Assembly: GCA_947495035.1 (NCBI GenBank) | Contig: CANLXI010000031.1 | Coordinates: 21,710-85,709, forward strand | Reading direction: 5' to 3' | Origin: an uncultured Granulosicoccus sp. | GTDB lineage: Bacteria; Pseudomonadota; Gammaproteobacteria; Granulosicoccales; Granulosicoccaceae | DNA length: 64,000 bases | In this document: positions 35,809-46,500 of the stretch, piece by piece | Numbering within the stretch: the stretch's first letter is position 1 | How the letters are laid out: each line of letters starts with the position of its first letter | Notes under the pieces: model-generated | What the model was told of the DNA's origin: nothing | The model's database searches: none | Seen by the model: the letters and a program-made list of their open reading frames with translations, nothing else | Program-made: the position numbers and the translations under genes

Positions 35809-37052
35809 ACGCCGTCTTTCGCGAAAATCAGAGTACCGTTGGTGCCACCAAATCCGAAGGAATTGGACATTGCCACCTGCAGTGATGCTTCCCGACTCTT
35901 GTTGGCAACATAATCCAGATCGCAGCCGTCGCCGGGATTATCCAGATTGATGGTTGGCGGTGCCGTCTGATCGCGCAATGCCAGCACCGAGAAAACGGCT
36001 TCAGCGCCGCCGGCCGCACCCAGCAGGTGGCCCGTCATGCTCTTGGTGGAACTGACCAGAACCGATTGCGCATGAGACCCCAGAGCCGACTTGATGGCGT
36101 CGGTCTCGGCAACATCGCCCGCCGGTGTCGACGTACCGTGTGCATTGATGTAATCGATATCTTCGGCGGCGAGGCCGGCATTGCGCATGGCAGTCTTCAT
36201 GCAGCGGGCAGCGCCCTCTCCGTTCTCGGAAGGCAGCGTCATGTGATACGCATCGCCGCTCATCCCGTAACCGACCACTTCGCAATAGATGTGCGCGCCT
36301 CGCGCCTTTGCGTGTTCGTACTCTTCCAGCACCATGATGCCGGCACCGTCGCCAAGCACGAATCCGTCCCGGTCCTTGTCCCAGGGACGACTGGCGGCAG
36401 CCGGGTCATCGTTGCGTGTCGACAGCGCCCGTGCCGCGCCGAACCCTGCCAGCCCCAGGGGACAGGTTGCCATTTCTGCACCACCGGCCACCATGACATC
36501 GGCGTCGCCGTATTCGATGATACGGGCAGCATCTCCGATGTTGTGCGTACCGGTCGTACAGGCCGTCACCATGCACAGATTGGGTCCCTTGTAGCCGAAC
36601 TTGATCGACAGATTGCCACTGATCATGTTGATGATGGTGGACGGGACAAAGAAAGGAGAAACCTTGCGCGGCCCACCGGCGATCAACGCCTGGTGCTGCG
36701 CCTCGATATTGGGCAGTCCGCCAATGCCGGAACCGATGGCCACACCGACACGTTCCAGATCGAGTCCATCGGCGTCCTCGAGGCCTGCATCACGAATGGC
36801 CTGCATGCCGGCGGCAACGCCGTAATGGACGAAGATGTCCATCTTGCGCGCTTCCTTGGCAGAAAAATAGGCCGCCGTGTCGAATTCCTTCACTGAGGCG
36901 CTGAAGCGGGTGTTATAGGCGGACACGTCGAAATCCGTGATGGTGGACGCACCAGACACTCCCGCCAGAATATTCTTCCAGCTGTCCTCTACCTGACCAC
37001 CAACTGGAGTCACCAGACCCAGCCCGGTTACCGCTACTCGTCTACGCGTCAA
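35805..37052 (-). CDS. fabF: Beta-ketoacyl-ACP synthase II
   Basis: Elongating condensing enzyme of type II fatty-acid synthesis. The 415-residue protein has the nucleophile Cys165 in MVTACTTGTHNIG and the two His residues in INAHGTSTPAGD and KSMTGHLLGAAGG. It starts MTRRRVAVTGLGLVTPVGG, exactly as the family does. It lies between acpP (271 bp upstream, with several hairpins in the gap) and mltG (4-nt overlap). Confidence 0.97.
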   Translation of the reverse strand: MTRRRVAVTGLGLVTPVGGQVEDSWKNILAGVSGASTITDFDVSAYNTRFSASVKEFDTAAYFSAKEARKMDIFVHYGVAAGMQAIRDAGLEDADGLDLERVGVAIGSGIGGLPNIEAQHQALIAGGPRKVSPFFVPSTIINMISGNLSIKFGYKGPNLCMVTACTTGTHNIGDAARIIEYGDADVMVAGGAEMATCPLGLAGFGAARALSTRNDDPAAASRPWDKDRDGFVLGDGAGIMVLEEYEHAKARGAHIYCEVVGYGMSGDAYHMTLPSENGEGAARCMKTAMRNAGLAAEDIDYINAHGTSTPAGDVAETDAIKSALGSHAQSVLVSSTKSMTGHLLGAAGGAEAVFSVLALRDQTAPPTINLDNPGDGCDLDYVANKSREASLQVAMSNSFGFGGTNGTLIFAKDGV

Positions 37053-37239
37053 ACCCGTTCAGCTCCGAAATCAACTTTACTGCGCGACTGGCGCGCCTGA
37101 AAGACAATTTACAACCATCACAACAAGAAAGCCGCTCCGCAAGTCACCCCTGTCAACCTGTCGGCATGCCGTCCGGAGTTGAACTCCAGACCCCTGCGTC
37201 GAGGTTCGAATGGGATATCGAAACCAGCGGCCTCCTTAC

Positions 37240-37270
37240 CTGTTCAAACAGACTTGCCGAGATCGGCAAG
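37240..37270 (-). other. Two adjacent hairpins in the acpP-fabF gap
   Basis: CTGTT/AACAG (37240-37251) and CTTGCCGA/TCGGCAAG (37253-37270) are perfect inverted repeats with 2-nt centres, one after the other. There is no T-run, so they are more likely RNA processing or stabilising elements than terminators. Confidence 0.4.
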
Positions 37271-37294
37271 CCCCGATACCAATAAACGACCGTA

Positions 37295-37315
37295 GGTCAC
37301 GGACCTGCCGTGACC
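37295..37315 (-). terminator. Hairpin just after acpP
   Basis: A perfect 8-bp stem GGTCACGG/CCGTGACC with a 5-nt loop, starting 8 bp past the acpP stop. It is not followed by a clear T-run. It could be a partial terminator or a 3'-end-protecting hairpin that lets acpP be made in excess over fabF. Confidence 0.45.
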
Positions 37316-37323
37316 CGGATCGA

Positions 37324-37566
37324 TCAAGCCTGGTCGATATGGGCGGTAACGTAGTCGATCGCCTGCTCGACAGTAGTGATCTTCTCGGCCTCTTCATCGG
37401 GGATCTCGCACTCGAATTCTTCCTCGAGCGCCATCACTAGCTCGACCGTATCGAGAGAATCTGCGCCTAGATCTTCGACAAATGAAGCTTTGGTCGTAAC
37501 TTCTTCTTCTTTTACGCCAAGCTGCTCTACGACTATCTTTTTGACGCGTTCGTCAATACTGCTCAT
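37324..37566 (-). CDS. acpP: Acyl carrier protein
   Basis: The 80-residue acidic carrier of fatty-acid intermediates. The phosphopantetheine attachment Ser37 is in EDLGADSLDTVELVMALEE. The start at 37566 (MSSIDERVKK) follows a strong ribosome site (CGGAGG, 11 nt spacing) and gives the standard length; a longer frame upstream is excluded by both. It has its own strong promoter and a hairpin right after the stop, consistent with its high abundance. Confidence 0.98.
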   Translation of the reverse strand: MSSIDERVKKIVVEQLGVKEEEVTTKASFVEDLGADSLDTVELVMALEEEFECEIPDEEAEKITTVEQAIDYVTAHIDQA

Positions 37567-37614
37567 TGTGGGATAAACCTCCGAAAAAAAATAAGCGGCC
37601 TCAGCCGTACCACC

Positions 37615-37644
37615 ATTGTAGTGAGTTAGACCGGAACGTGCCAA
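37615..37644 (-). promoter_or_regulatory. Sigma-70 promoter of acpP
   Basis: On the minus strand TTGGCA (37639-37644) and TACAAT (37615-37620) are 18 bp apart. Transcription would start near 37608, giving a leader of about 40 nt that contains a T-rich stretch and the CGGAGG ribosome site. Confidence 0.7.
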
Positions 37645-37817
37645 CTCTTACGCAAATTCTTCTTGTGACAATAAGGACTAGCTGAGGATAAACAACGCAG
37701 GAAAGTCTGAATCATACAGCTACATTGCCTGATTCCGCGAGCGGACTCAACCTTGAGCTGATTTTCGGACGTCCTGCGGATCGGACAATTGCAAGGGACT
37801 TGAGCATCCCCAGCAGT

Positions 37818-38570
37818 TCACGTCATGACCATGCCACCGTTGACGCTGATGGTCTGACCAGTGATGTAGGAAGCCGCGGGTGAGGCAAGGAACAGACAGG
37901 TCTGAGCGATATCCTCGGGGGTACCCAACCGCCCGAGAGCGATTTCACTCTTGAGTTTTTCCTTCTGTTCATCGGGCAAGGCATCAGTCATGTCCGATTC
38001 GATGAATCCGGGGGCCACGGCATTGATGGTGATGGAGCGTGCACCCAGCTCGCGAGCCAGGGACTTGGTCATGCCCAGCACACCGGCCTTCGATGCCGAA
38101 TAGTTCACCTGACCGGCGTTACCCGTTATTCCCACCACAGAACTGATGTTGATGATGCGACCGCCACGAGCCTTGACCATGGGCTTGATGACCAGTCTGC
38201 ACAAGCGATAGACACTGGTCAGATTGGTCGCAATGACCTCATCCCACTCACTGTCCTTCATGCGCATGAAGAGATTGTCACGTGTGATGCCGGCGTTGTT
38301 CACCAGAATGGAAACTGCACCATGGGTGTCGCCGATGTGCTTGATCGCTGCCTCGGTCTTCTCGGCGTCGGTCACATCCAGACACATGCCACTGCCCTTG
38401 ATGCCTGCGACGGTAAAGCGTGCACTGATGGCCTCTGCCCCCTTTTCCGAGGTGGCGGTACCGATGACCGTGGCGCCATTGGCGCCCAGCAGGTCGCTGA
38501 TGGCAGCACCGATGCCACGGCTTGCTCCGGTCACCAGCGCTACCTGGTTTTCAAGTATTGATTCAGTCAA
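37818..38570 (-). CDS. fabG: 3-oxoacyl-ACP reductase FabG
   Basis: NADPH-dependent reductase of the fatty-acid cycle, 250 residues. TGASRGIG coenzyme motif at the N-terminus, NNAGITRDNL, catalytic Ser143/144, Tyr157 and Lys161 (NYSASKAG), and the C-terminal YITGQTISVNGGMVM. The gap to fabD is 44 bp and to acpP 251 bp, so fabD-fabG are co-transcribed and acpP adds its own promoter. Confidence 0.97.
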   Translation of the reverse strand: MTESILENQVALVTGASRGIGAAISDLLGANGATVIGTATSEKGAEAISARFTVAGIKGSGMCLDVTDAEKTEAAIKHIGDTHGAVSILVNNAGITRDNLFMRMKDSEWDEVIATNLTSVYRLCRLVIKPMVKARGGRIINISSVVGITGNAGQVNYSASKAGVLGMTKSLARELGARSITINAVAPGFIESDMTDALPDEQKEKLKSEIALGRLGTPEDIAQTCLFLASPAASYITGQTISVNGGMVMT

Positions 38571-38614
38571 GGTCTGCTCTCTGTATCGATTTCACGGTTC
38601 GTTGAGTGGCGACC

Positions 38615-39562
38615 TCAGGCCGCAGTCACGCCAACGGCTTCCAGTGCGGCTGCCAGCGTTGCCGGTGAATCCACCGGCAGGGTCGGCAGTGAGCGGTCGA
38701 TGCGTTTGCCCAGGCCAGTCAACACCTTGCCCGGACCCGCCTCGATGATGGTACTCACGCCATGGACATCGCGCAGTGTCTCCACCGTGCGGGTCCAGTA
38801 GACCGGATTGTAGACATGCGCTTTCAGATGCCCCAGCAGGGTCTGCAGATCGGACGCCGCGGCGGCAGTTGCGTTCTGTACCAGTGGTGCCGACGGTTCG
38901 GAGAAGGTCAGGGAATCGATGGTCTCGGCCAGCTCCAGACCCGCCGGTTTCATCAGCGATGAATGGTTGGGAACACTCACCGCCAGCATCAATGCCTTGC
39001 GGCAGCCCTGATCCTTGGCGGCATCAACGGTCTTTTGCAGTGCGTCAAGATGTCCGGAGATAGCCACCTGCCCCGGTGCATTGAAATTCACGGCTTCGCT
39101 GATGCGATCACCACTGATGGACGCGCACAGATCGACCACAGCCTCGTCGCTCATTCCGATCAGCGCAGCCATGCCGCCCTCACCGTCCGGCACGGCGGCG
39201 GCCATCAGCTCCGCACGACGTTGAACCAGTGTCAGGCCGTCGGTGAACGATAACGCACCGGAGGCCACCAAGGCAGCAAATTCACCCAGACTGTGGCCGG
39301 CAAAGGCACCCGCTGCAGGCAGGCCGGCTTCGCTCAGTAACCGCCAGACCGCCACGCCCGAGGTGAACATCAGAGGCTGGGTAATACGGGTATCACTCAG
39401 TGCTTCCGCCGGTCCTGACTGCGCCATTTCCCACAGATCCCTGCCCAGAGTCTCGGAAGCCTCGGCGAAAGTCTGCTGCACGATGGTATGCTCTGCGGCG
39501 AGCTCTGCCAGCATGCCGACACTCTGCGCACCCTGTCCGGGAAATACCACTGCAAACGTCAC
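38615..39562 (-). CDS. fabD: Malonyl-CoA-ACP transacylase
   Basis: Loads malonyl groups onto ACP. The 315-residue protein has FPGQGAQSVGM at the N-terminus, the nucleophile Ser91 in FAGHSLGEFAAL, and a His in SVPNHSSLMKPAG. It begins with a GTG at 39562, preceded by AAGGAG. The plsX and fabH genes that usually precede fabD are absent; dapB lies upstream instead. Confidence 0.97.
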   Translation of the reverse strand: MTFAVVFPGQGAQSVGMLAELAAEHTIVQQTFAEASETLGRDLWEMAQSGPAEALSDTRITQPLMFTSGVAVWRLLSEAGLPAAGAFAGHSLGEFAALVASGALSFTDGLTLVQRRAELMAAAVPDGEGGMAALIGMSDEAVVDLCASISGDRISEAVNFNAPGQVAISGHLDALQKTVDAAKDQGCRKALMLAVSVPNHSSLMKPAGLELAETIDSLTFSEPSAPLVQNATAAAASDLQTLLGHLKAHVYNPVYWTRTVETLRDVHGVSTIIEAGPGKVLTGLGKRIDRSLPTLPVDSPATLAAALEAVGVTAA

Positions 39563-39726
39563 GATACTCTCCTTGAATTGATGGTCAACGCAGACCCTGT
39601 TGGGCCCCGATCACACGGCTCACGCCTCCACAGGGCCTGATTCGTCACAATTGTAGAGGATTGCGAGCCCTTGCGGCCCACAAAATGCCCAAACGACGCC
39701 AGACCGGGTTGGCGAACGCCCATTGC

Positions 39727-40542
39727 CTACCCTCGCTGGCTGTCCAGACCAAGCACGTGAGTCATGTCGTACAGCCCCGAGGGCTGCGAGGCAAGCCAGA
39801 CGGCACCACGTACCGCACCGCGGGCGAAGGTCATCCGGTCTGTGGCCTTGTGGGTAATCTCGATACGCTCCCCGGCACCGGCAAACAGCACCGTGTGCTC
39901 GCCGATGATGTCCCCCGCGCGGATGGTTTCAAAGCCGATGGTGCGGCTGTCACGAGCCCCGGTGATTCCTTCGCGACCATAGACGGCGCAACTGGCCAGA
40001 TCACGCTCCAGCGCATCCGCAACCACTTCGCCCATCTTCAACGCGGTACCCGATGGCGCATCCACCTTGTGTCGGTGATGAGCCTCGATGATCTCGACAT
40101 CGTAGTCATCCCCGAAGGCACGTGCCGCCTGCTGCAGCAGGGACAAGGTCACGGTGACCCCGACACTGTAGTTGGGCGCAAACAGAATGGGACGGTGCAC
40201 CGCATGTTCATGCAGGCGTGTCAGCTGTTCACCGGAGAATCCGGTGGTGCCGATGACGACACGAGTATCCAGACCCTGCAGCGCATCGAGCAACGCCAGC
40301 GACACCGAAGGCGCCGTGAAATCGATGATGACATCACTGCCACTTGCCAGAGCTGCCACATTGTCCGCGACCTGAACACCGCTGGGTGATCCGCCGGCGA
40401 GCACACTGGTATCCACGCCAATGCAAGCCTGCCCCGGCGCATCGGCCGCAGCACCGATTCGGGCATCGTCACGCTCATCGATAGCGGCAAGCAACTGTCG
40501 GCCCATGCGACCGGCAGCGCCGTTGACGGATAAGGAAATCAT
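39727..40542 (-). CDS. dapB: 4-hydroxy-tetrahydrodipicolinate reductase
   Basis: NAD(P)H-dependent step of lysine and diaminopimelate synthesis. The 271-residue protein starts with VNGAAGRMGRQLL (dinucleotide site), has IGTTGF, APNYSVGVTV and the catalytic EAHHRHKVDAPSGTAL segment with the key His and Lys. It overlaps ligA by 4 nt (ATGA), an unusual partner, since dapB more often sits by dnaJ or carA. A 164-bp gap with a TACAAT box leads to fabD. Confidence 0.96.
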   Translation of the reverse strand: MISLSVNGAAGRMGRQLLAAIDERDDARIGAAADAPGQACIGVDTSVLAGGSPSGVQVADNVAALASGSDVIIDFTAPSVSLALLDALQGLDTRVVIGTTGFSGEQLTRLHEHAVHRPILFAPNYSVGVTVTLSLLQQAARAFGDDYDVEIIEAHHRHKVDAPSGTALKMGEVVADALERDLASCAVYGREGITGARDSRTIGFETIRAGDIIGEHTVLFAGAGERIEITHKATDRMTFARGAVRGAVWLASQPSGLYDMTHVLGLDSQRG

Positions 40543-42566
40543 GTTGGATCTGCTTCCGGTGAGTCAAGTAAGGCCTGCAGGGCGTTTTCGTCCAGTACAG
40601 GCACGTTCAGGGATTCGGCTTTGCTGACTTTCGAACCGGGGGATTCTCCGGCAAAGACGGCGGTTGTCTTGCTCGACACGCTACCACTGACCTTGGCACC
40701 CAGCTGCTGCAGGCGCTTCTTCGCCTCATCCCGGCTGAATCGACTCATCGTCCCTGTCAGCACATAGGTCTTGCCGCTCAGCACCGTATCAACCTCAGCC
40801 GAGGCGGTGGCGGGCAACTCGATACCGGCAGCAAGCAGGGCATCCACCACCGCTCGATTATCGGGGTTGGCAAAGAAACTCAGAATGCTGTTGGCCGCAA
40901 TCGGGCCGATATCATCGATACGTGTCAGTTCTTCCTCGCTGGCCTGCATCAGTGCATCCAGCGATCCGAACTGCTTTGCCAGCAAGGCAGCGCCGGTCTC
41001 TCCGATGTCCCGAATGCCCAGTGCAAAGAGAAAACGCGCCAGGGTGGCATGACGTGACTTGTCTATTGCCTTGATCAGATTGCCGACCGACTTCTCACCC
41101 ATGCGCGGCAGGCTCTGTAGCTGCTCGGCGTTCAGGGTGTAGAGATCTGCCACGGTTTCGATCAGATCGGCATCGGCCAGTTGTTCTACAAGCTTGTCCC
41201 CCAGGCCGTCGATATCCATGGCACGTCGCGAGGCAAAATGCTTGATCGCTTCGCGGCGCTGAGCAGCGCATTGCAACCCACCGGTACAGCGCGCCTTCAC
41301 CTCGGTACCCAGATTGACGACCGGCGAACCGCACACTGGACACTGTGAGGGCAATTCGATGGCTCTGGAGTTCGGCCCACGTTTCTCCAGTACCACTCTG
41401 GCCACTTCGGGAATGACATCACCGGCGCGGCGCACGATGACGGTATCGCCGATCATGATGTCCTTGCGAGCAATCTCATCCATGTTGTGCAAGGTGGCGT
41501 TGCTGACCGTCACTCCACCGACAAATACCGGCACCAGTCTGGCCACCGGCGTCAGGGCACCGGTTCGCCCTACCTGGAATTCGACACTGTCAATGACGGT
41601 CTGCGCTTCTTCAGCAGGAAATTTCTGGGCTATGGCCCAGCGTGGTGCGCGTGACACGAATCCCAGTTCGCGCTGTTCGGCCAGACTGTCGACCTTGAAC
41701 ACGACCCCATCAATGTCGTAACCCAGCTCGGCACGCTTCAGCTGAATGGATTCGTGGAATTCGTAACAGGCCTCGATGCCGTCACACAGACGGATTTCCG
41801 GATTGACCGGAAAACCCAGCTCTGCCAGCAAATCCAGCGCCGCCATCTGTGTCGGCGGGGTATCGATTCCCTGCAGTTCCCCCAGACCATACAGATTGAT
41901 CGACAGGCGTCGTTCAGCCGTCTTGCGTGAATCGAGCTGGCGCAAACTGCCTGCCGCCGCATTACGCGGGTTGACGAAGGCGGGCTTGCCGGCTTCCAGC
42001 ATGGATGCATTGAGCGCTGCGAAGGCGCTGTGCGACATGAACACCTCACCTCGCGCCTCGAATACGGCCGGCGGTTGGTCGGTGCGAAGTCGCAGCGGAA
42101 TCATCTCGATGGTGCGCAGGTTTTCGGTGACGTTTTCCCCGCTGCGGCCATCACCGCGGGTCGCCCCCTGCACGAAAATACCATCCTCGTAACGCAGGCT
42201 GATGGCCAGGCCATCGAGTTTCGGTTCGGCCACGTACTGCACGGTACCCTCATCACGCTCCAGTCGCTCGCGCACCCGACGATCGAACTCGATGAGCTCC
42301 TCACGATTGAAGGCATTGCCCAGGGACAGCATCGGCACAGCATGTTCGACGGAGTCGAAACCCGCCAGTGGCGGCGCTCCAACCCGCTGAGTCGGTGAAT
42401 CAGGCGTCTGCAGCTCCGGGTGCGCATCTTCCAGGTCCTGCAGTTCCCGGAAGAGTGCATCGTACTCGGCATCGCTGACGCTCGGGTCGTCGAGAACGTA
42501 ATAGCGATGCGAATGATCGTGCAATAGCGTGTGCAGCTGCGCTGCACGTCTGGCCGGACTGCTCAC
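40539..42566 (-). CDS. ligA: NAD-dependent DNA ligase LigA
   Basis: Seals nicks in replication and repair. The 675-residue protein has an N-terminal Ia domain (HRYYVLDDPSVSDAEYD), the adenylated Lys116 in EPKLDGLA, an OB fold, a four-Cys zinc finger (CPVCGSPV to CTGGLQC), helix-hairpin-helix repeats and a C-terminal BRCT domain. All domains are present and full length. It starts 1 bp after zipA, as in other gammaproteobacteria. Confidence 0.98.
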   Translation of the reverse strand: MSSPARRAAQLHTLLHDHSHRYYVLDDPSVSDAEYDALFRELQDLEDAHPELQTPDSPTQRVGAPPLAGFDSVEHAVPMLSLGNAFNREELIEFDRRVRERLERDEGTVQYVAEPKLDGLAISLRYEDGIFVQGATRGDGRSGENVTENLRTIEMIPLRLRTDQPPAVFEARGEVFMSHSAFAALNASMLEAGKPAFVNPRNAAAGSLRQLDSRKTAERRLSINLYGLGELQGIDTPPTQMAALDLLAELGFPVNPEIRLCDGIEACYEFHESIQLKRAELGYDIDGVVFKVDSLAEQRELGFVSRAPRWAIAQKFPAEEAQTVIDSVEFQVGRTGALTPVARLVPVFVGGVTVSNATLHNMDEIARKDIMIGDTVIVRRAGDVIPEVARVVLEKRGPNSRAIELPSQCPVCGSPVVNLGTEVKARCTGGLQCAAQRREAIKHFASRRAMDIDGLGDKLVEQLADADLIETVADLYTLNAEQLQSLPRMGEKSVGNLIKAIDKSRHATLARFLFALGIRDIGETGAALLAKQFGSLDALMQASEEELTRIDDIGPIAANSILSFFANPDNRAVVDALLAAGIELPATASAEVDTVLSGKTYVLTGTMSRFSRDEAKKRLQQLGAKVSGSVSSKTTAVFAGESPGSKVSKAESLNVPVLDENALQALLDSPEADPT

Positions 42567-42567
42567 A

Positions 42568-43479
42568 TCAGGAGGACACGGTACCGAAGTACTTCTGACG
42601 ATGCATGTACTCGTAAATGCCTTCCTTCAGATGCTGGACCGTCTGTTTGGTCAGCGTGCTGTGCTGCTCGTCGAGCACCGTGGCGTTGAGCTCTTCGGCA
42701 ATTTCATAGGCTTCGCTGACCAGCACGGCGAAGGCCACATCTGCCGGCACCGGTCCGGGCAATTGCAGAATCAGCGTGATACCCGGTGTCTGGAAACTCT
42801 CCAGATCGTTGATATCGAAGTAGCCGGGTTCGATCATCTTGGCCACCGAGAACACGGTTGAGCCTTCATGCATCGAATGAAAGATGTTCATGTCGCCAAA
42901 ATGGTAACCGCGACGCTCGAACACACTCAGCAGATCCTCACCGGAGAGCACGGTATCGGGCGCGGCAACCACATGCAGGGTGACGATCTTCTGCGCATAC
43001 TTGGGATCATCGGCAGTCTGTTCGTCCAGATCGGCGGGTTCCGACTGAGCCACCATCTTGCGTCTCTTGGGGGAAAGCATCTCGCTGAACGCCTCGAGCT
43101 TCTGCGAGAAACTGCTGAACCCTGCCCCGGGGCCATTGCCCCCCATGCCATCCAGATCGTCGAATTCATAGTCCGGGGCAGGACCACGACCGAGGTCACC
43201 GGAAGGCTGATGCGCCGCCGGACGAGCGAAGTCATCGTCACCGGTGTCGTTGAAAACCTGATAGGGATCGTCCAGTCCGGCCTCGCCGAGCAGCGGATCG
43301 TGATCGGCAACGCCACGTCCACCCAGACCGCCATGAGCTCCCATGTCCATTTCGCTATCTGCGTCATGGCGCGAGCGACGCCCTGCATCATCCGAACCAC
43401 GGCGTGGTTTTCCGGAGAAATACAGCAGCACCAGAATGGCGACGCCAGCAGCTATCAGGATCCAGCGTAGATTTTCCAC
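42568..43479 (-). CDS. zipA: Cell division protein ZipA
   Basis: Tethers FtsZ to the inner membrane. The 303-residue protein has one N-terminal membrane helix (residues about 5-22, RWILIAAGVAILVLLYF), a long Gly/Asp-rich variable linker (about 25-160) and a C-terminal ZipA domain starting KIVTLHVVAAPDTVLSGEDL, with GDMNIFHSMHEGSTVFSVAKMIEPGYFD. It lies between smc and ligA, the conserved order. Confidence 0.94.
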   Translation of the reverse strand: MENLRWILIAAGVAILVLLYFSGKPRRGSDDAGRRSRHDADSEMDMGAHGGLGGRGVADHDPLLGEAGLDDPYQVFNDTGDDDFARPAAHQPSGDLGRGPAPDYEFDDLDGMGGNGPGAGFSSFSQKLEAFSEMLSPKRRKMVAQSEPADLDEQTADDPKYAQKIVTLHVVAAPDTVLSGEDLLSVFERRGYHFGDMNIFHSMHEGSTVFSVAKMIEPGYFDINDLESFQTPGITLILQLPGPVPADVAFAVLVSEAYEIAEELNATVLDEQHSTLTKQTVQHLKEGIYEYMHRQKYFGTVSS

Positions 43480-43554
43480 AGGGCGTTACCTCGTTCGGAA
43501 CAGATGTGACTTGTCGGAGAGTCTGATTGTCGGGTCATCGAACGGCGAATGTCA

Positions 43555-46500
43555 TCAGACACCAGCCAGCTCGACAGCCTCGTTTACGTCCACAGCTACC
43601 AGGCGGGATACACCCGGTTCGTTCATCGTGACGCCCATCAGTTGCTGCGCCATCTCCATGGTCACTTTGTTATGAGTGATGAAGATAAATTGTACACGCT
43701 CTGACATTTCTTTGACCAGTTCGCAAAAGCGACCAACATTGGCGTCATCCAGTGGCGCATCCACTTCGTCAAGCATGCAGAAAGGCGATGGATTCAGCTC
43801 GAAAAACGCAAAAACCAGTGCCACTGCCGTCAAGGCTTTCTCACCACCGGACAATAGCTGTATGTTACTCACCCGTTTGCCCGGCGGCTGTGCGTTGACA
43901 CTCACTCCGGTGCTCAGCAAGTCATCCCCGGTCATCTGCAGACAGCCATGGCCGCCACCGAACAGACGTGGGAAGAATTCCTCGACCTTCGCATTGACCT
44001 TGTCGAAGGTGTCCTTGAAGCGGGAGCGGGTTTCCCTGTCGATCTTGGCAATGGCCCGCTCCAGGGTGGCCAGCGCTTCACTGACATCCAGATGTTGCTC
44101 ATCCAGATATTGCTTGCGCTGGCTCTGCTCGGCCAGCTCATCGATGGCCGCCAGGTTGATCGGCCCGAGTCGCTGGATCTGTCTTTCGAGCTTTTCCAGC
44201 TCGCTGGCCCAGTCACTGACATTCGCCTCATCGCTGAGGTTCTCGAGAATCTCGGCAACCTTGTAATCGTGCTCTGCCAGTTGCTCGTCGAGAGTCTTGA
44301 GCCTGACGACCACTTCCTGCGCGGACATGATCTGGCTGTGCACTTTCTCGCGAACCGCCTGTGATCGCACATCATGACGTTGGCGCGCCTGCTCATGTTC
44401 CCGCAACCGCTGCTCGATGCCATTGAGCTGATCCCGGGCCGTGCGCAGCGCGGATTCGCTGGCGGCCTTGTCTGTCAGGTGTTGCTGCAAACCGGCTTCC
44501 AGCGCCAGCAAGGGATCCTCATCGTCCTCACTGGCCAGCATGGCATTGAGCATGGTCTGGCGTTCGGTGAGTTGTCGGATGCGCTCCTGCATGCGCGTCA
44601 GATTCTGCTCGGTCGCCTTGCGTGCACTGCGCATCGACTCCACCCGGATGGCCAGTTCCTGCCCGGCATCGCGATCTGCATCACGCTGCTCTCGCGCCTT
44701 CTGCAGATTGCTCCGCAGATTTTCATGTTCGTCACTGATGCGCGCCTTTTCCTGTTCCAGCTCGGCCAGCAACTCGACGGCTTCCAGTTTGCGCCCGGCG
44801 GCATCTTCCAGCTGCAGGGACTCCTGTTCCCGAGCCTGTTCGATTTCGGCGATTTCCTCATCCAGCGTGCGGATGCGTCGCTCACCCTGCTCCAGACGCT
44901 GCCGCTCGGCGGCAATGGTCGAGCTGATCTGCGAATGATTGCGCACGGCATCATTGAAGGCATGCAACAGCGTCTCACGGCGGGTCTCCAGCTCGTCCTG
45001 CTGCTGGCTGAGCTCATCCAGCTCTTCGCTCAACTGCGCAACCTGGGTATCGAGTTCTGCCAGCTCTGTTTTCAGCTCGGTAATTTCCGTGGCTCGCAAC
45101 AGCACGCTGTCCCGCGCATCGCCACGCGCCACACGCAGCCAGGAGGATCCCATCCAGAGCCCGTCACGCGTTACCACTGACTGCCCCGCCTGCAAGCCGT
45201 CGCGGATACGCAGCGCCTCGGACAGATCGTCGGCAACCAGCACGCCGGCCAGCAGATCTGTCAGCGGCACATCGCCAGTGACCTTGTCGGCCAGCGTACC
45301 GGCGGTGGCTACCGGACCTTCACGAGACACATCGATCAGCGTCAACTGCGCCTCGGGCAACTCGTTCAGACACCGCTCGATGATGGCATTGCCGTTGACA
45401 CAGACGGCCTCCAGATGCGGGCCGAGTACCAGCTCGACCGCCCGCTCCCATCCGGCATCCGCAGTGATGCCCTGCGCCAGACGCGGCAGATCGGCCAGCG
45501 CATTGGTCTGCAGCCAGCTGTCCTTGACATTGCTGTCCGGTTCCAGAGCCGCCTGCTGCAAGGCCTCGAGAGAGGCCAGTCGGCCGAGCCCGGACTGTAC
45601 GCGTGAACGTGCCTGATCCAGCCGTTCGCGTCGCTGACGAATGCTCTCCTTCTGCATCTGCTGCTTTTCACTGGCCAGACTCAATGACTCCTGCAGGCGC
45701 TGCTCTTCATCAGCCGCTTCCACCTGCAGTTCGAGTGATTCCTCGATTTTCTCGTGCACGGGCGCCAGATCCAGCCCCTGACGCTCTTCCTGAAGGCGGC
45801 TCAGGCGCGTATCGGCACCGGCCAGACTGCGCTCGAACTGCTCGATTCGGGATTTCTCGATCTGCGCTGTCTGCGAGGCCTCGGCAAAGCGCCGATTGAA
45901 GGCATCATTGCGAGCCTGCCATTCCTGCAGCTCGGTCTCGGCCCGCAGCAGCAACTCGGCGGAATGCTTCTGACTGTCCTGCAACATGTCGAAGGCCGGC
46001 TGATCGTTTTCCAGTGTTTCGGCAATCTCGGCGATACGGGCTGTATCGTCGCGCAGATGCGTCAGCGACTCGGCCAGAGACTTGTCCACCTCGGCCAGTT
46101 CCTGACTTTGCTGATGACGGGTTTCCCGGGTGTGCTCGATGGTCTGCTCGATACGCGCCACCTCACCTCCGATGCGGTAGAACTCCGCCTGGACCGTCGA
46201 GAAACTCTCCGAGGCTTCGGTCTGCTGGGCACGAGCCAGTTCGATGGCACTCTCGGCGGCACGCAGTTCGGCCATGACACTTTCCAGCTCGGTCTCCAGC
46301 TCGCTGGTCTTGAGTGCCTGCTGATCGCGCGACTGCTCGAACTCGCGGCGCCGCAGCACCAGCAGTTCACCGCGCTTCTGGCGTTCTTCGGCCTTGAGAC
46401 GCTGATAACGTTCGGCAGTGCTGGCCTGACGCTTCAGGTGGGCCAGCTGCTTGTCCACCTCCTCGCGCAGATCGTCGAGACGATCCAGATTGTCACGGGT

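Noticed and set aside
37141..37220. tRNA-like T-loop sequence (GGTTCGAAT) and a nearby CTGGAG/CTCCGG hairpin
   Set aside because: The stem around the loop does not pair, and no anticodon arm or acceptor stem can be drawn.
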